Source: Urinicoccus massiliensis (lineage in GTDB: Bacteria; Bacillota; Clostridia; Tissierellales; Peptoniphilaceae). From it: a DNA stretch of 43,073 bases. Position 1 is the stretch's first letter. Each line of letters opens with the position of its first letter. A program made the position numbers and the translations under genes. Under the pieces are notes generated by a model. It did not search any database, had not been told where the DNA came from, and worked only from the letters and a program-made list of their open reading frames with translations. Below are positions 27,182 through 36,415 of the stretch, one piece after another. The stretch covers positions 13,649 to 56,721 of the forward strand of contig NZ_LT635492.1 in assembly GCF_900120405.1 (NCBI RefSeq). Reading direction: 5' to 3'.

Positions 27182-27244
27182 GATAAGTTTACAAGTAAAT
27201 TTAAAAAAGACCTAAAGCAAGCTAAAAAGCATAGGAAAAGATAA
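27176..27244 (+). pseudogene. YafQ-type toxin stump
   Basis: Directly after the antitoxin, one frame gives YKIS and the next gives FTSKFKKDLKQAKKHRK before a stop at 27242-27244. This is the beginning of YafQ/RelE-type toxins (usually ...Y-T-x-x-F-K-K-D-L-K-x-A-x-K). The start codon is gone, there is a frameshift after four codons, and sequence beyond codon ~15 is replaced by the remnant of another gene. No active toxin can be made. Confidence 0.7.
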
Positions 27245-27398
27245 TAAGGAATACACAAGTCTATAAGTATACTCTGCCAAATTATTAAAAGCTAAAGAGC
27301 ATACTAAAGCAAAAATATCAACAATAGAGAAATTTAAGACTAAAGGGGATATGAAAGTGGATGAAAAGAAGAAAAATGATAAAAGCATAGAAAGGTAA
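27222..27398 (+). pseudogene. Decayed second copy of the OB-fold gene's 3' end
   Basis: The frame ending at TAA 27396-27398 reads KSIGKDNKEYTSL, a stop, then VYSAKLLKAKEHTKAKIST and IEKFKTKGD, ending KKKNDKSIER. It lines up without gaps over the OB/tail junction with the intact gene at 24315-24971 (TSIDNNGKEHKNVRIFSSKLLKAKE...), including the identical LLKAKE and the same type of charged tail ending in ER. An internal stop and loss of the 5' two thirds make it a pseudogene. It shows a second, diverged ICE-type OB-fold gene once stood here. Confidence 0.78.
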
Positions 27399-27439
27399 AA
27401 GATTATAGGGGGCAGGTTTTTGTCTGTTTACTGTATTGT

Positions 27440-27765
27440 ATGATGGGGCAAGTTCCAATACTGGGGTGAAAGTCCCTAAACAGCGTATTTGTCGACGAAT
27501 TCCATAGCAATCCTGAAATTTCACATGGAGATATGTGGAAGAGAGGAACGACCTGACTTGATGAACATGAATATGATATTAAGGTTGGTTAGATATGTAG
27601 ATTACAGTATACTAACAGTAGCAAACAGTGTAGTGGCAAACAGAGTAATGGTTTTAGTAACCAAATGTATAGAAAAGAAGTTAGGATTAAAATAAATGCA
27701 ACAAAATTCAAAGTTATTAAACCAACCAAGCTAAAATGTTTTGGATTTGAAGTCTGAAAAAGAAA
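27440..27765 (+). mobile_element. Group II intron relic with reverse-transcriptase fragment
   Basis: 27440-27550 has the look of a group II intron 5' region (GGGGTGAAAGTCCCTAA and GAGAGGAACGACCTGA). Then 27579-27765 encodes the RT palm region in broken frames: LVRYVDYSI (in place of RYADDYSI), VTKCIEKKLGLK, and after a one-base deletion INATKFKVIKPTKLKCFGFEV. These match the YADD and 'kLgL.iN..Ks.v..p....FLGF' stretches of LtrA-type maturases. The first YADD Asp is retained as VD, the second is lost, and most of the RT and all downstream domains are missing. It can no longer splice or move on its own. Confidence 0.65.
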
Positions 27766-28097
27766 AGACGATTAGAAGGCTAGAACAGACGAAAACTTTT
27801 TAAAAGATATAGTATATGTGATGACAGCAAAGACAATCTATTATCAATATAGTAGATATAGATATTGAAATGAGATAAAGAATAATGGTGTACTTATTTA
27901 TAAGTAGACATTTATAAACAACGAAAGAAATGTATATTAAATCAAAAATTATAGATTTAAGAAATTTAGAAAGATAGATTTAATTCATTAAAAGGATGTT
28001 GTATTGTTCTTCTTGATTCTTTTACTTAAAAAATTTCTTTATTTTTTTAAAGTTGTTTTGACAAAAGTGATAGATTTAAAATGGAGGAAATTTAGTT
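27766..28097 (+). other. Gene-free AT-rich gap
   Basis: About 330 bases between the intron relic and the response regulator. I see no open frame with a ribosome binding site, no strong hairpin and no consensus promoter. A TTGACA at 28058-28063 has no good -10 partner at 17 bases. The regulator's own ribosome binding site (ATGGAGGAAATT, 28081-28092) is at its end. Confidence 0.5.
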
Positions 28098-28781
28098 ATG
28101 AATTACTCAGTATTAGTAGTAGAAGATGATGAAAGTATTTTAGATTTAATAGAGATATATCTAGAAAATGAAAATTATATTATAAAAAAGGCAACATGTT
28201 CAGAGGAAGCAATTAGATATATTAAGGAAGAAGAATTTGATTTAGCGATTTTAGATATTATGTTACCTGATAAAGATGGATATTATTTATGCAAAAAGAT
28301 TAGAGAGTCTTTTAATTATCCAATTATTATGCTTACATCAAAAGATGATGAGTCAAGTAAAATTAAGGGCTTAACCTTTGGAGCGGATGATTATGTAACT
28401 AAACCATTTTTACCTGGAGAGTTAGTTGCTAGAGTAAAGGCTCAATTAAGAAGATACAATAATTATAATTTAAAAACTAAAGAAGGTACAGGAAATATTT
28501 TAACTTATCAAAATGTGGATTTAAATATCAAATCAAGAGAAGTTTTAGTTGATGGACAGGAAATTGATTTAACTCCTATTGAATTTATTATTTTAAAATC
28601 ATTACTAGAGAAAAAATCTGAAGTACTAGGATCCGAAGATTTATTCTATAAAATATATCCGGATGAATATTATATAAAAAACAATACGGTTTCAGTTCAT
28701 ATTAGGCATATTAGAGAAAAATTAGGAGAAAAAAATAATATAATAACAACTGTATGGGGAGTTGGGTATAAAATTGGATAA
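28098..28781 (+). CDS. OmpR-family response regulator
   Basis: The 227-residue protein has a receiver domain (VLVVEDDESILDLI, phospho-acceptor Asp53 in LAILDIMLPDKDG, LTSKDD, and conserved Lys in YVTKPF) and a winged-helix DNA-binding domain (ending YYIKNNTVSVHIRHIREKL and TTVWGVGYKIG). This is the VanR/BceR-like type of Firmicutes. GGAGG precedes the ATG by 9 bases. It overlaps the kinase gene and should drive the ABC genes that begin at 30040, by analogy with antibiotic-responsive two-component systems. Target sites were not identified. Confidence 0.92.
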   Translation: MNYSVLVVEDDESILDLIEIYLENENYIIKKATCSEEAIRYIKEEEFDLAILDIMLPDKDGYYLCKKIRESFNYPIIMLTSKDDESSKIKGLTFGADDYVTKPFLPGELVARVKAQLRRYNNYNLKTKEGTGNILTYQNVDLNIKSREVLVDGQEIDLTPIEFIILKSLLEKKSEVLGSEDLFYKIYPDEYYIKNNTVSVHIRHIREKLGEKNNIITTVWGVGYKIG

Positions 28782-29820
28782 AGATCAATATTTTAAAGAT
28801 ATACTAAAAAAAATAGTAATAAAAATTATGGTATTTTTATTTATTCTAATGAGTTGTATGCTTGCAATAGATAGCAATATTTTTAGATTTAATAATGAAA
28901 TACACGAATTTTTTGTTAATAGATTGGATCTGATTTTTTTTGTTATTTTATTATTGGGGTTATTAATTATTATAATAAAAGAATTTTCAAAATTAGAGAA
29001 AGATTATATTGACTTATGCAAAAAAATAGACGATTTGGATGAGAATATTGTTAGTTTCCCGACTCCTTATAAAACTTTAGAAGATTCCATAAATAGATTA
29101 AAATTTAAACAAAAAGAGATAGAATATACGCTTAAAAAAAGAGAAAATGAAGATAATGATTTAATCACCTACTTAGCACATGACTTAAGAACTCCTTTGA
29201 CATCTATCATTGGATATTTATCAATGCTCGATGAAATGAAAGACTTGCCTAATAAGCAAAGAGAGAAATATATTAGACAATTATTAGAAACAGCATTAGG
29301 ATTAGAAGATCTTATAAACCAATTTTTTGAAATTGCTAGATTAAATAATGGTGAATTTAGTATTCATAAAGAAAAAATTGATTTAGAATATTTTTTAATA
29401 CAATTAAGAGATGAGCTTTATCCTATGATGAAAGAGAATAATCATAAGATAAATATCTCAAGTGAAGGCTCAATATTTGTAAATGTCGATCCAAATAAAA
29501 TGAAAAGAGCCTTAGAGAATATTTTAAAAAATGCAATCTTATATTCTTATGCAAATACAGAGATAAAAGTTAAAATATATCAAACGTATAAGTGTGTAAT
29601 ATTAAAAATTATTAACAAGACCGATACACTAGAAGAAGCGCAGATAAGAAATATGTTTAACAAATTTACTAGATTAAATCTAGCAAGAAATTCAAAAAAA
29701 GTGGGATCTGGCTTAGGTTTACCTATCGCAAAAGAAATTATTGAATTACATGAGGGTAAGATAGAGGTAGAAAGTTCTAATAATGAAGTTATTGTCATTG
29801 TAAGATTAAAAAATAAATGA
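28774..29820 (+). CDS. Sensor histidine kinase with short extracellular loop
   Basis: About 348 residues. Two transmembrane helices near the N-terminus (IMVFLFILMSCMLAI and LIFFVILLLGLLIIII) enclose only ~25 external residues, a layout of intramembrane-sensing kinases. The dimerisation box is YLAHDLRTPLTSIIGYL with phospho-acceptor His136, and the ATPase domain has N-box ALENILKNAILYS, G-box KVGSGLGLPIAKEI. The start is either TTG 28774 or TTG 28762, both overlapping the regulator gene; I prefer 28774 because it leaves room for GGGGAG upstream. A perfect 16-bp terminator follows, so regulator and kinase form one unit. Confidence 0.9.
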   Translation: MDKDQYFKDILKKIVIKIMVFLFILMSCMLAIDSNIFRFNNEIHEFFVNRLDLIFFVILLLGLLIIIIKEFSKLEKDYIDLCKKIDDLDENIVSFPTPYKTLEDSINRLKFKQKEIEYTLKKRENEDNDLITYLAHDLRTPLTSIIGYLSMLDEMKDLPNKQREKYIRQLLETALGLEDLINQFFEIARLNNGEFSIHKEKIDLEYFLIQLRDELYPMMKENNHKINISSEGSIFVNVDPNKMKRALENILKNAILYSYANTEIKVKIYQTYKCVILKIINKTDTLEEAQIRNMFNKFTRLNLARNSKKVGSGLGLPIAKEIIELHEGKIEVESSNNEVIVIVRLKNK

Positions 29821-29825
29821 GGATT

Positions 29826-29871
29826 ACACCTTAATTATGTATAAAACTACATAATTAAGGTGTTTTTTTAT
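29826..29871 (+). terminator. Terminator after the two-component system
   Basis: A perfect 16-bp inverted repeat (29826-29841 with 29848-29863) around a 6-base loop runs into a T tract. It separates the regulator/kinase unit from the ABC genes, which therefore need their own promoter in 29872-30039. Confidence 0.92.
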
Positions 29872-30039
29872 TTTTTAAAAATTAATGAAATCTTAAGAAT
29901 TAATCAATAGAATATTAAAACACTTTTTTATTGTATCAATTAAAATAAAATCATAGAGGAGTAAAATTTTTATCACTAACATGAAGATGTATTTTTTACT
30001 TTTTAATAAGGAAGCATAAAAGATAAGGGAGGTAGTTTA

Positions 30040-30927
30040 GTGGAATTAGAGATTAAAAACGTAAGTAAGAAATTTAAAGATAAATTAGCGGTTGATAATG
30101 CATCAGCTACGTTATGTCCAGGTGTTTGGGGACTCTTAGGTGCAAATGGTGCTGGGAAAACAACTTTAATAAAAATGATCACTGGAATTAGTACACCGAG
30201 TCAAGGCGAAATTTTATATAATGGGGAAAGAATCAACAAATTAGGAGAAGAATATAGGAATTTGTTAGGGTTTTTACCTCAAGAATTTATTTGTGCTCCA
30301 GAGTTTACTGTAAATTCATTTTTACAATATGTAGCTGCTTTAAAAGGTATAGACAAGAGCAAAACAGAAGAAATGATTGATAAACTCCTAGAAGTATTAA
30401 ACTTATCTGATGTCAAGTACAAAAAAGTAGTAAAGCTTTCAGGAGGAATGAGAAGGAGAGTAGGAATATGTCAAGCTATTTTAAATGATCCTAAAATATT
30501 AATTTTAGATGAACCAACAGCAGGACTTGATCCTGGTGAGAGAATAAAATTAAGAAATTTTATCACGGAAATATCAAAAAATAAAATAGTTTTGCTTTCG
30601 ACTCATATAGTCTCTGATATTGAATATATATCAACATCAAATTTAATTATGAAAGATGGTAAATTTGTATATTCTGGAACAACTGATGAACTGATATCTA
30701 AAATTAAGAATAAGGTATACGAAGCATCTATATCAAATAGAGAATACGCAGAAAAAGAAACACAATTGAATGTTGTTAATGTAAAACAACAAGATGATGG
30801 AAACGTACTCATTAGATACATATCAGATAAAGATGATGTTTTAAATAATTCTAAATTAACAAAAGCTCATCTAGAAGACTTCTATTTATGGGTCTTTCCA
30901 GAAGATAGAAGTTTTAAGGTGAATTAA
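30040..30927 (+). CDS. ABC transporter ATP-binding protein
   Basis: 295 residues. Walker A GANGAGKTT has Lys40, the Q-loop lies in LGFLPQEFI, the signature is LSGGMRRRVGI, Walker B is ILILDEPTAGLDPG, and the switch His is in LSTHIVSDIE. It is the BcrA/CcmA-like type that works with separate ABC-2 permeases. The GTG at 30040 has AGGGAGG seven bases before it. The permease gene starts one base after the stop. The substrate is unknown; linkage to a kinase with a small loop and to a VanZ-like gene suggests a cell-wall-active peptide or antibiotic, which is inference. Confidence 0.9.
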   Translation: MELEIKNVSKKFKDKLAVDNASATLCPGVWGLLGANGAGKTTLIKMITGISTPSQGEILYNGERINKLGEEYRNLLGFLPQEFICAPEFTVNSFLQYVAALKGIDKSKTEEMIDKLLEVLNLSDVKYKKVVKLSGGMRRRVGICQAILNDPKILILDEPTAGLDPGERIKLRNFITEISKNKIVLLSTHIVSDIEYISTSNLIMKDGKFVYSGTTDELISKIKNKVYEASISNREYAEKETQLNVVNVKQQDDGNVLIRYISDKDDVLNNSKLTKAHLEDFYLWVFPEDRSFKVN

Positions 30928-30928
30928 A

Positions 30929-32203
30929 ATGAAAATTTACTTAAATGAGATAAAGAGGATTTTATCAATAAGATCAAATCAAATTATAATATTGTTTTCA
31001 TTACTACTTGCTATATTGCTTTCCATAGCTCCAATTAATTTTACAAAAATTACCTATGGAGAAGGAGATCAAGTAAAAAATTTAAAAGGAAAAGAAGCAA
31101 TAGAATATATTAAAAAAGCTAAAGAGCCTTATTCAGGAAAGATAACAGAAGATTTAATTTATAATGGCACAAAAAAATATAGAGAAATACTAAGAGAATA
31201 TAATGTTACTGATAGGTCTGAATTAAAACCTGAAATTAATACAAAGAAGCTTATGCCTATAGAACATATAAGTAAGAAAGTAAATGAAGTATTCACTGAT
31301 TCTCAAAGTAATAACCTTCCTCCAGTTTTAAGCATAGATATCAATGATACCAAATATTTTTACAATAAAGTATTTGATTATCTAAATAAAGTAATTGAAA
31401 ATGAATATCCTAATAAAGCTCAGAATCAAATTATAGAAAAATCTGAAAAAGCACTGAGTAAAATAAAGACTCCATATGAATATTATGGATATTATAGTAC
31501 AGATGCAAATGATTATAGAGGATTTTATAATACGATAATTATAATTTTAATGGTTGTAGTAGCAGCTCCAATATTCTCGTCAGATAGTGAGAATGATTTA
31601 GATTATATATTTAAAACAACTAAATATGGCAGAAGAAAGTTTGCCATCTATAAAATCCTGGCAGTACTTACGATTTCAACAGTAATTTTACTTTTAGGAA
31701 ACTTCATACAAGGCTCTATATTAGACTATGCTTTTGGAACAGAGTATAAAAAGACTTCTGTTCAGATGATGTTTAGTGCTTTAAGTTTGCATAATTGGAA
31801 CTTTGGACAGTTTAATAAATATATGCTTATTTGTAATAGTATCATATTGATTTCAACCATTCTTGCTACACTAATTATTTCTGTATTAAGTAAAAGAAAA
31901 GTTGAATCCATAATGAAATCAATTTTATTAGCAGTATTTCCAACAATAATTTCTCCTATTGGTATGATTAGTGCTATAAACTATATTTTTCCATCTTCAG
32001 GAGTAGGACTACTCAATTCATTACAAAATCAAATAGCTGATTTTAATTTTGTAAATGTTTTTGGAAATTGGATGAGTTCATCAAGTCTTATAATGATATC
32101 AGCTGTAATATATATTATTATTTTACCAAGTTTAGTAGTAATGATGTATTCAAAAATTGGAGGTAATTATGGACTTAATAACCCTAGAAGCAGAAAAATA
32201 TAA
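30929..32203 (+). CDS. ABC-2-type permease 1
   Basis: 424 residues. One N-terminal transmembrane helix (IIILFSLLLAILLSIAPI) is followed by a large external region (about 40-190), then five hydrophobic segments toward the C-terminus. The first half holds EGDQVKNLKGKEAIEYI, which has a counterpart in the second permease (FGKEAIDHF), so the two are paralogues. It overlaps the next small gene by 35 bases. It is the membrane partner of the ATPase encoded one base upstream. Confidence 0.82.
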   Translation: MKIYLNEIKRILSIRSNQIIILFSLLLAILLSIAPINFTKITYGEGDQVKNLKGKEAIEYIKKAKEPYSGKITEDLIYNGTKKYREILREYNVTDRSELKPEINTKKLMPIEHISKKVNEVFTDSQSNNLPPVLSIDINDTKYFYNKVFDYLNKVIENEYPNKAQNQIIEKSEKALSKIKTPYEYYGYYSTDANDYRGFYNTIIIILMVVVAAPIFSSDSENDLDYIFKTTKYGRRKFAIYKILAVLTISTVILLLGNFIQGSILDYAFGTEYKKTSVQMMFSALSLHNWNFGQFNKYMLICNSIILISTILATLIISVLSKRKVESIMKSILLAVFPTIISPIGMISAINYIFPSSGVGLLNSLQNQIADFNFVNVFGNWMSSSSLIMISAVIYIIILPSLVVMMYSKIGGNYGLNNPRSRKI

Positions 32204-32459
32204 TAATAAAGAAAACATTACCTTAAACATGGTAATCGAAGGACCTGATTATGAGGATAAGTATGATAAGATACAAGTTTATTTAAATGAATGCGATTGG
32301 TTGCCTAAGAATATAAACATATTAACATCTTCCATAGATTATGGACCACATGAAAGCATATATACAAGACCACAATCTTATGAAGAAAGAATGATTTTAA
32401 AAGATTATTATGATCCAATTTTATCGTGGGATGAAAAAAATAAAATAAGGAGAATATAG
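32169..32459 (+). CDS. Small protein of unknown function
   Basis: A 96-residue soluble protein starting at ATG 32169, which has GGAGG five bases before it; an upstream in-frame TTG would overlap that site. It is acidic and tyrosine-rich (ITLNMVIEGPDYEDKYDKIQ, later YTRPQSYEERMILKDYYDPI), with no signal peptide or membrane segment. It sits between the two paralogous permeases, overlapping the first. I do not recognise the family. Confidence 0.6.
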   Translation: MDLITLEAEKYNNKENITLNMVIEGPDYEDKYDKIQVYLNECDWLPKNINILTSSIDYGPHESIYTRPQSYEERMILKDYYDPILSWDEKNKIRRI

Positions 32460-32518
32460 AACTGGTAACAGAGTTCGCGCTTTAAAAACTCTTAGAGCAT
32501 CATATTAATGATGAATCA

Positions 32519-32568
32519 TAGAGGCTCACACTATATAGAAATTTTAGTCTATATTTTGTGGGCTTCTA
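32519..32568 (+). other. Long imperfect hairpin before permease 2
   Basis: A 20-bp stem (32519-32538 with 32549-32568, two wobble pairs and two mismatches) with a 10-base loop lies 60 bases before the second permease. It is not followed by a clean T run, so it may be an attenuator or mRNA-stability element rather than a plain terminator. Confidence 0.45.
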
Positions 32569-33627
32569 TATTAATTATAAATAATAAGACTAGTTTGCTT
32601 TGTCAAAGCTGTAGGGGAGGTATAGATTATGAACATATATTTACAGGAACTAAAAAGATTTTTATCTAAAAAATCAGTAAGAGTTTTTTTGGTCGTGGGT
32701 TTATTTTTTACTTTTTTGATATCATTTATTACTTATAGAAGTGTACAATATGATGATATAAGTTCTGGTGATACAATTACCTATTTTGGAAAAGAGGCTA
32801 TAGATCATTTTAATGAGGATAATAAAGCCTCTGAAGGTTATTTGACAGAAGAAAAAATAACTAAAGTAGTAAAATCTTATAAAGAAATATTAAATAATGA
32901 AAATGTAAACAGTAGAGAAAACTTATCAGAGGATGCTAAAAAAAATATATCGAAATTTGATCCTATATTAAGAGTAATAACATACCCATATACAATTACA
33001 ACATCTGGAAGTTTACTTGATGTAAACGAACTTGATACAGAAAAAGATTTAAATTTTTATCAAAGTTGTTATGATGCATTGGAAAGGGACATAAAACAGA
33101 AATATGACAATGACAAGATAACAGAATTTGCTCTAGAAAAATATAAAGAGGTAAATAAACCATTTTATTATGGAGGATATTTTAGTGAAGATATACTATT
33201 TTTCGTAAATATTTTTATAACGGTATTATCACTAATTTGTATATTGATTTCATCACAATGCATTGTTGAAGATAAAGAAAATTACCTAGATTCAATTTTT
33301 AGAACAACTAGAAATGGAAGAAATAAATATATTTGCAGCAAGATACTTGCCTTAGCAAGTATTATATCGCTTTATTTGATATTAAATATATCTATTTATT
33401 ATGGAACTATTAAATATCTTTATACTAATGGTTTAGATTCATCTTTTCAAATGTTACTATTTAATCAACTGTCAATATCTAATTTAACTATAGGTAAAGT
33501 TATATTAAGTGTATTTTTGTTAAGTATATTATTTACTATTGCAAGTTCAATGATGTCAATATTTGTCGCTATAAATTCAAAAGTTTCTATGGTTTCATCA
33601 GCCATATCGAGTGTTTTATTTTTTATT

Positions 33628-34977
33628 GGTTCTATAATAAATGTTGGGGTCCCCCTAGACTCCAACATTTATTTTTTGCTATAAAAAATGCACTTATCTC
33701 TTTTTTCCTTTACAATAAAGTTACCACAACAAAATGAAAGGGTGAGATAAGTGCAAAACTATACTAACACAAATCTATTGAATTTAAAAGGTGTCTCTAT
33801 TGACGAGGTGGTCTCTTTTGATGATCACATTGATGTAAAACTCCATTCTTTATACAAGGAGGGACTTTGTCCTGTTTGTGGTCATAAGACCTCTCGCATC
33901 CATGATTATCGTCTGCAAAGGATCCAACACACGCCTATTGGCTTGCGGAAGGTCTTTCTTTTTCTTCGGAAGAAGCGCTTTGTTTGTCCTCATTGTCAGA
34001 AGCGCTTTTATGAGTCTTTGGATTTCTTAGCTCCTTATTCTAGACGGACTAAGGATCTCCACTTCTTTATCCAAGACCAATTAAAACAGGTCCGGTCTTT
34101 ATCTTCTATTGCCAAGGACTTGGGTTTATCTTCCTCTTGTCTCACAAGCTATCTAAAGTTGGCTCCAAGGAGGCGGCCAAATCTTCCTCGGGTCTTAAGT
34201 ATGGATGAGTTTAAGGGAAATGCTGGTGGGGATAAATACCAATGTATTTTAGTGGATCCAATCCATCACCAGGTACTGGATATTTTACCCTCTCGACGAA
34301 AGAAGGCTTTAATGGACTACTTTTCTTCTTTTCCCAAGGAAGAACGAAGAAGGGTGAAGTATGTGGTTATGGATATGAGTCATCTTTTCTACGCCGTCTT
34401 AAAGGAATTCTTCCCTCAGGCAACCTTCATTGCGGATAAGTTTCATTTTGCCAGACAAGTCTTTTGGGCCTTAGAGAATGTCCGCAAGACACGACAAAAG
34501 ACAAGGGATGCAAAGTATCGTCTCTACTTTAAACGGTCCAAGTCCATCCTACGGAAAAAAGGCAGTCGGCTAAGCCCCGAAGAAAAAGAAAAGCTGGAAC
34601 TAATGCTTTGGCAAGACAAGGAAATCAAAGAAGCTTATTTCTTAAAAGAACGCTTTTATGACGTCTTAGATGCCTCCAGCAAAGAAGAAGCAAGACAGGC
34701 CTTAGACAAGTGGATCTGGACAGCCAAAGAAAGTGAATTAAAGGAATTTAAAGCCAGTATTCGGGCCTATGAAAACTGGAAAGAAGAAATCCTAAACGCC
34801 TTTTCCACAGGCATCACCAATGGACAAACAGAAGGCTTTAACAACAAAATCAAAGTGATTAAACGGGTTTCCTATGGGTATCGGAATTTTGAGAACTTTA
34901 AGAGTCGCATTTTAATGGTCTTTCGGGCATAAAGAAGGGGCGAGAATGAATCTCACCCCAACATTTGACAAAGAGCC
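33628..34977 (+). mobile_element. ISL3-family insertion sequence, complete
   Basis: A 1350-bp element bounded by 23-bp imperfect inverted repeats (33628-33650 and 34955-34977; 18 of 23 positions match, both containing AAATGTTGGGGT or its complement). It is flanked by the 8-bp direct repeat TTTTTATT (33620-33627 and 34978-34985), the duplication size usual for ISL3. It encodes one transposase, is visibly richer in G+C than its surroundings, and sits inside the second permease gene. A nearly identical copy in opposite orientation enters at 42696. Confidence 0.95.
33751..34932 (+). CDS. ISL3-family transposase
   Basis: 393 residues, full length for the family. The N-terminus has paired zinc-binding cysteines (CPVCGHKT and CPHCQKRF) of the ISL3 zinc-finger region, then a helix-turn-helix (SLSSIAKDLGLSSSCLTSYL). 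The DDE catalytic part includes LSMDEFKG, VVMDMSHLF and NGQTEGFNNKIKVIKR with the glutamate. The start is GTG 33751 behind AAAGGGTGAG. Codon use is markedly less AT-rich than in the flanking genes. Confidence 0.95.
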   Translation: MQNYTNTNLLNLKGVSIDEVVSFDDHIDVKLHSLYKEGLCPVCGHKTSRIHDYRLQRIQHTPIGLRKVFLFLRKKRFVCPHCQKRFYESLDFLAPYSRRTKDLHFFIQDQLKQVRSLSSIAKDLGLSSSCLTSYLKLAPRRRPNLPRVLSMDEFKGNAGGDKYQCILVDPIHHQVLDILPSRRKKALMDYFSSFPKEERRRVKYVVMDMSHLFYAVLKEFFPQATFIADKFHFARQVFWALENVRKTRQKTRDAKYRLYFKRSKSILRKKGSRLSPEEKEKLELMLWQDKEIKEAYFLKERFYDVLDASSKEEARQALDKWIWTAKESELKEFKASIRAYENWKEEILNAFSTGITNGQTEGFNNKIKVIKRVSYGYRNFENFKSRILMVFRA

Positions 34978-35246
34978 TTTTTATTCCATCATTATTGTAT
35001 GGAAAAAAATTGTTTAAATCAATATTTTATTTTTTGCCGTCTTTGGGATTAGGTACTGCAGAAAATAGCTTAATTGAACAGTATCAAAAATTTGAATTTG
35101 TTAAGTTGCCAGGTAAAATTTTATGGATTCCAAAGTTTCTAGTAATAATGGCTTTAATTAATATTGCTCTGTATTTATTGCTAAGTATAAAATCATATAA
35201 CAAAATAGAGCAATAAATATTTTAATGGGAAGTAGAGGATAAATAT

Positions 35247-36388
35247 ATGGGTAAGGATAAAATAAATCATCTTGAATGTATAAAAATAGCATTCAAGATG
35301 ATTTATGAAGTAGATAAAAATTCTTTTGCGATTACTATAATATTGTCAATTGTAAGTGGTGTTTTTCCGTTTTTAGTTCTTAAATTAGGACAAACAATAA
35401 TTAATATAATTCAAATTCATTCCACTAGATTTGATAATATTATAATACTTATACTTATATATTTATCTTTACAATTTATATCTGTAATAGTAGATAATAT
35501 TAAAAACTACTATTTACAAAGGTTAAGTAATGAAGTTACTTATTCTTCTATGAGGAAAGTAATGGGAAAATGTGCTGATTTGCCTTTAAAAAAACTTGAA
35601 GATAATAAAACTTACGATATTTTGAACAGAATAGAGCAAGATGCTACATTAATGTAATATCGTTATCTAATATAAGCTTTTCTTATGATGATAATAGTTT
35701 AGCTCTGCAAGACATTTCTTTAAAGATAAAAAAAGGAGAATCCATTGCAATAATTGGGGAAAATGGTTCAGGAAAAAGTACACTTCTAAAAATTTTAGCT
35801 GGATTATATAGTCCAGATTCAGGTGTGTTTTTAATTAATGGGATGAAATTTGATGATATTGAAATAGAATCTTATAGAATACAGATTAGTTCATTATTTC
35901 AAGATTATTTGAAATATGAGGGGACAATAAAAGAGAATATTATATTAGGGCAAATTGATAGAAATGAAGACGACTTTTCGATTCTAACAGCATTAAATAG
36001 TGCTGATGCAAAATTTTTAAAAAATGATGGTAAATATAATATTAATAAAGTAGTAGGTAATTGGTTTGAAAATGGGCAGGAACTTTCAGGCGGACAATGG
36101 CAAAAAATTGCAATAGCACGAACTATGTATAGAAAATCAAGTCTATTGTTATTTGATGAGCCAAGCTCGTCATTAGACATAATTTCTGAAAAAATCATAT
36201 TTGATAATATTTTAAATAATTTGAATGATAAGATTATTATATATATCACCCATAGGATAAGATGTGCGATGAATTCTGATAGAATTATTGTGATGGATAA
36301 TGGAAAAATAGTAGGTGATGGGAGTCACGATGATTTAATTGAAAACTGTAATAGATATAAGTTAATGTATAATAAGGAATTTAAGTGA
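35247..36388 (+). pseudogene. ABC exporter with internal deletion and frameshift
   Basis: The 5' part (35247-35657, 136 residues) is the start of a transmembrane domain (FAITIILSIVSGVFPFLVL and further helices) and ends at a stop just after RIEQDAT. From about 35654, in another frame, a complete nucleotide-binding domain follows: ISFSYDD, Walker A IIGENGSGKST, signature LSGGQWQKIAIARTM, Walker B LLLFDEPSSSLD, and switch ITHR. A normal exporter half is near 580 residues, so about 200 residues of membrane domain are missing at the joint and the frame is lost. The nucleotide-binding part could only be made from an internal start (ATG 35844 or similar). Confidence 0.82.
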
Positions 36389-36415
36389 CTTTAATAGATT
36401 GAAGGGGAATTAATT

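Larger units (their letters stand above)
32629..35216 (+). pseudogene. ABC-2-type permease 2, split by the ISL3-family insertion
   Basis: The gene runs from ATG 32629 (behind GGGGAGG) to 33627, is interrupted by the 1350-bp IS, and resumes in the same frame at 34986 to the stop at 35216. With the IS and one 8-bp target copy removed, the two parts join without a base lost and give a 409-residue permease. That is close in size to the 424-residue first permease and shares its plan: an N-terminal helix, a large external region, and C-terminal helices. The break falls in the fourth or fifth membrane segment, so the present product is not functional. The clean joint says the insertion is recent. 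Confidence 0.88.

Noticed and set aside
27489-27695. 68-codon frame read as a gene
   Set aside because: It starts in the intron RNA-like region and covers only a broken RT fragment, so it is listed as an intron relic.
28058-28082. Promoter for the response regulator from the TTGACA at 28058
   Set aside because: The only -10-like sequence is 13 bases away, too close for a normal spacer.
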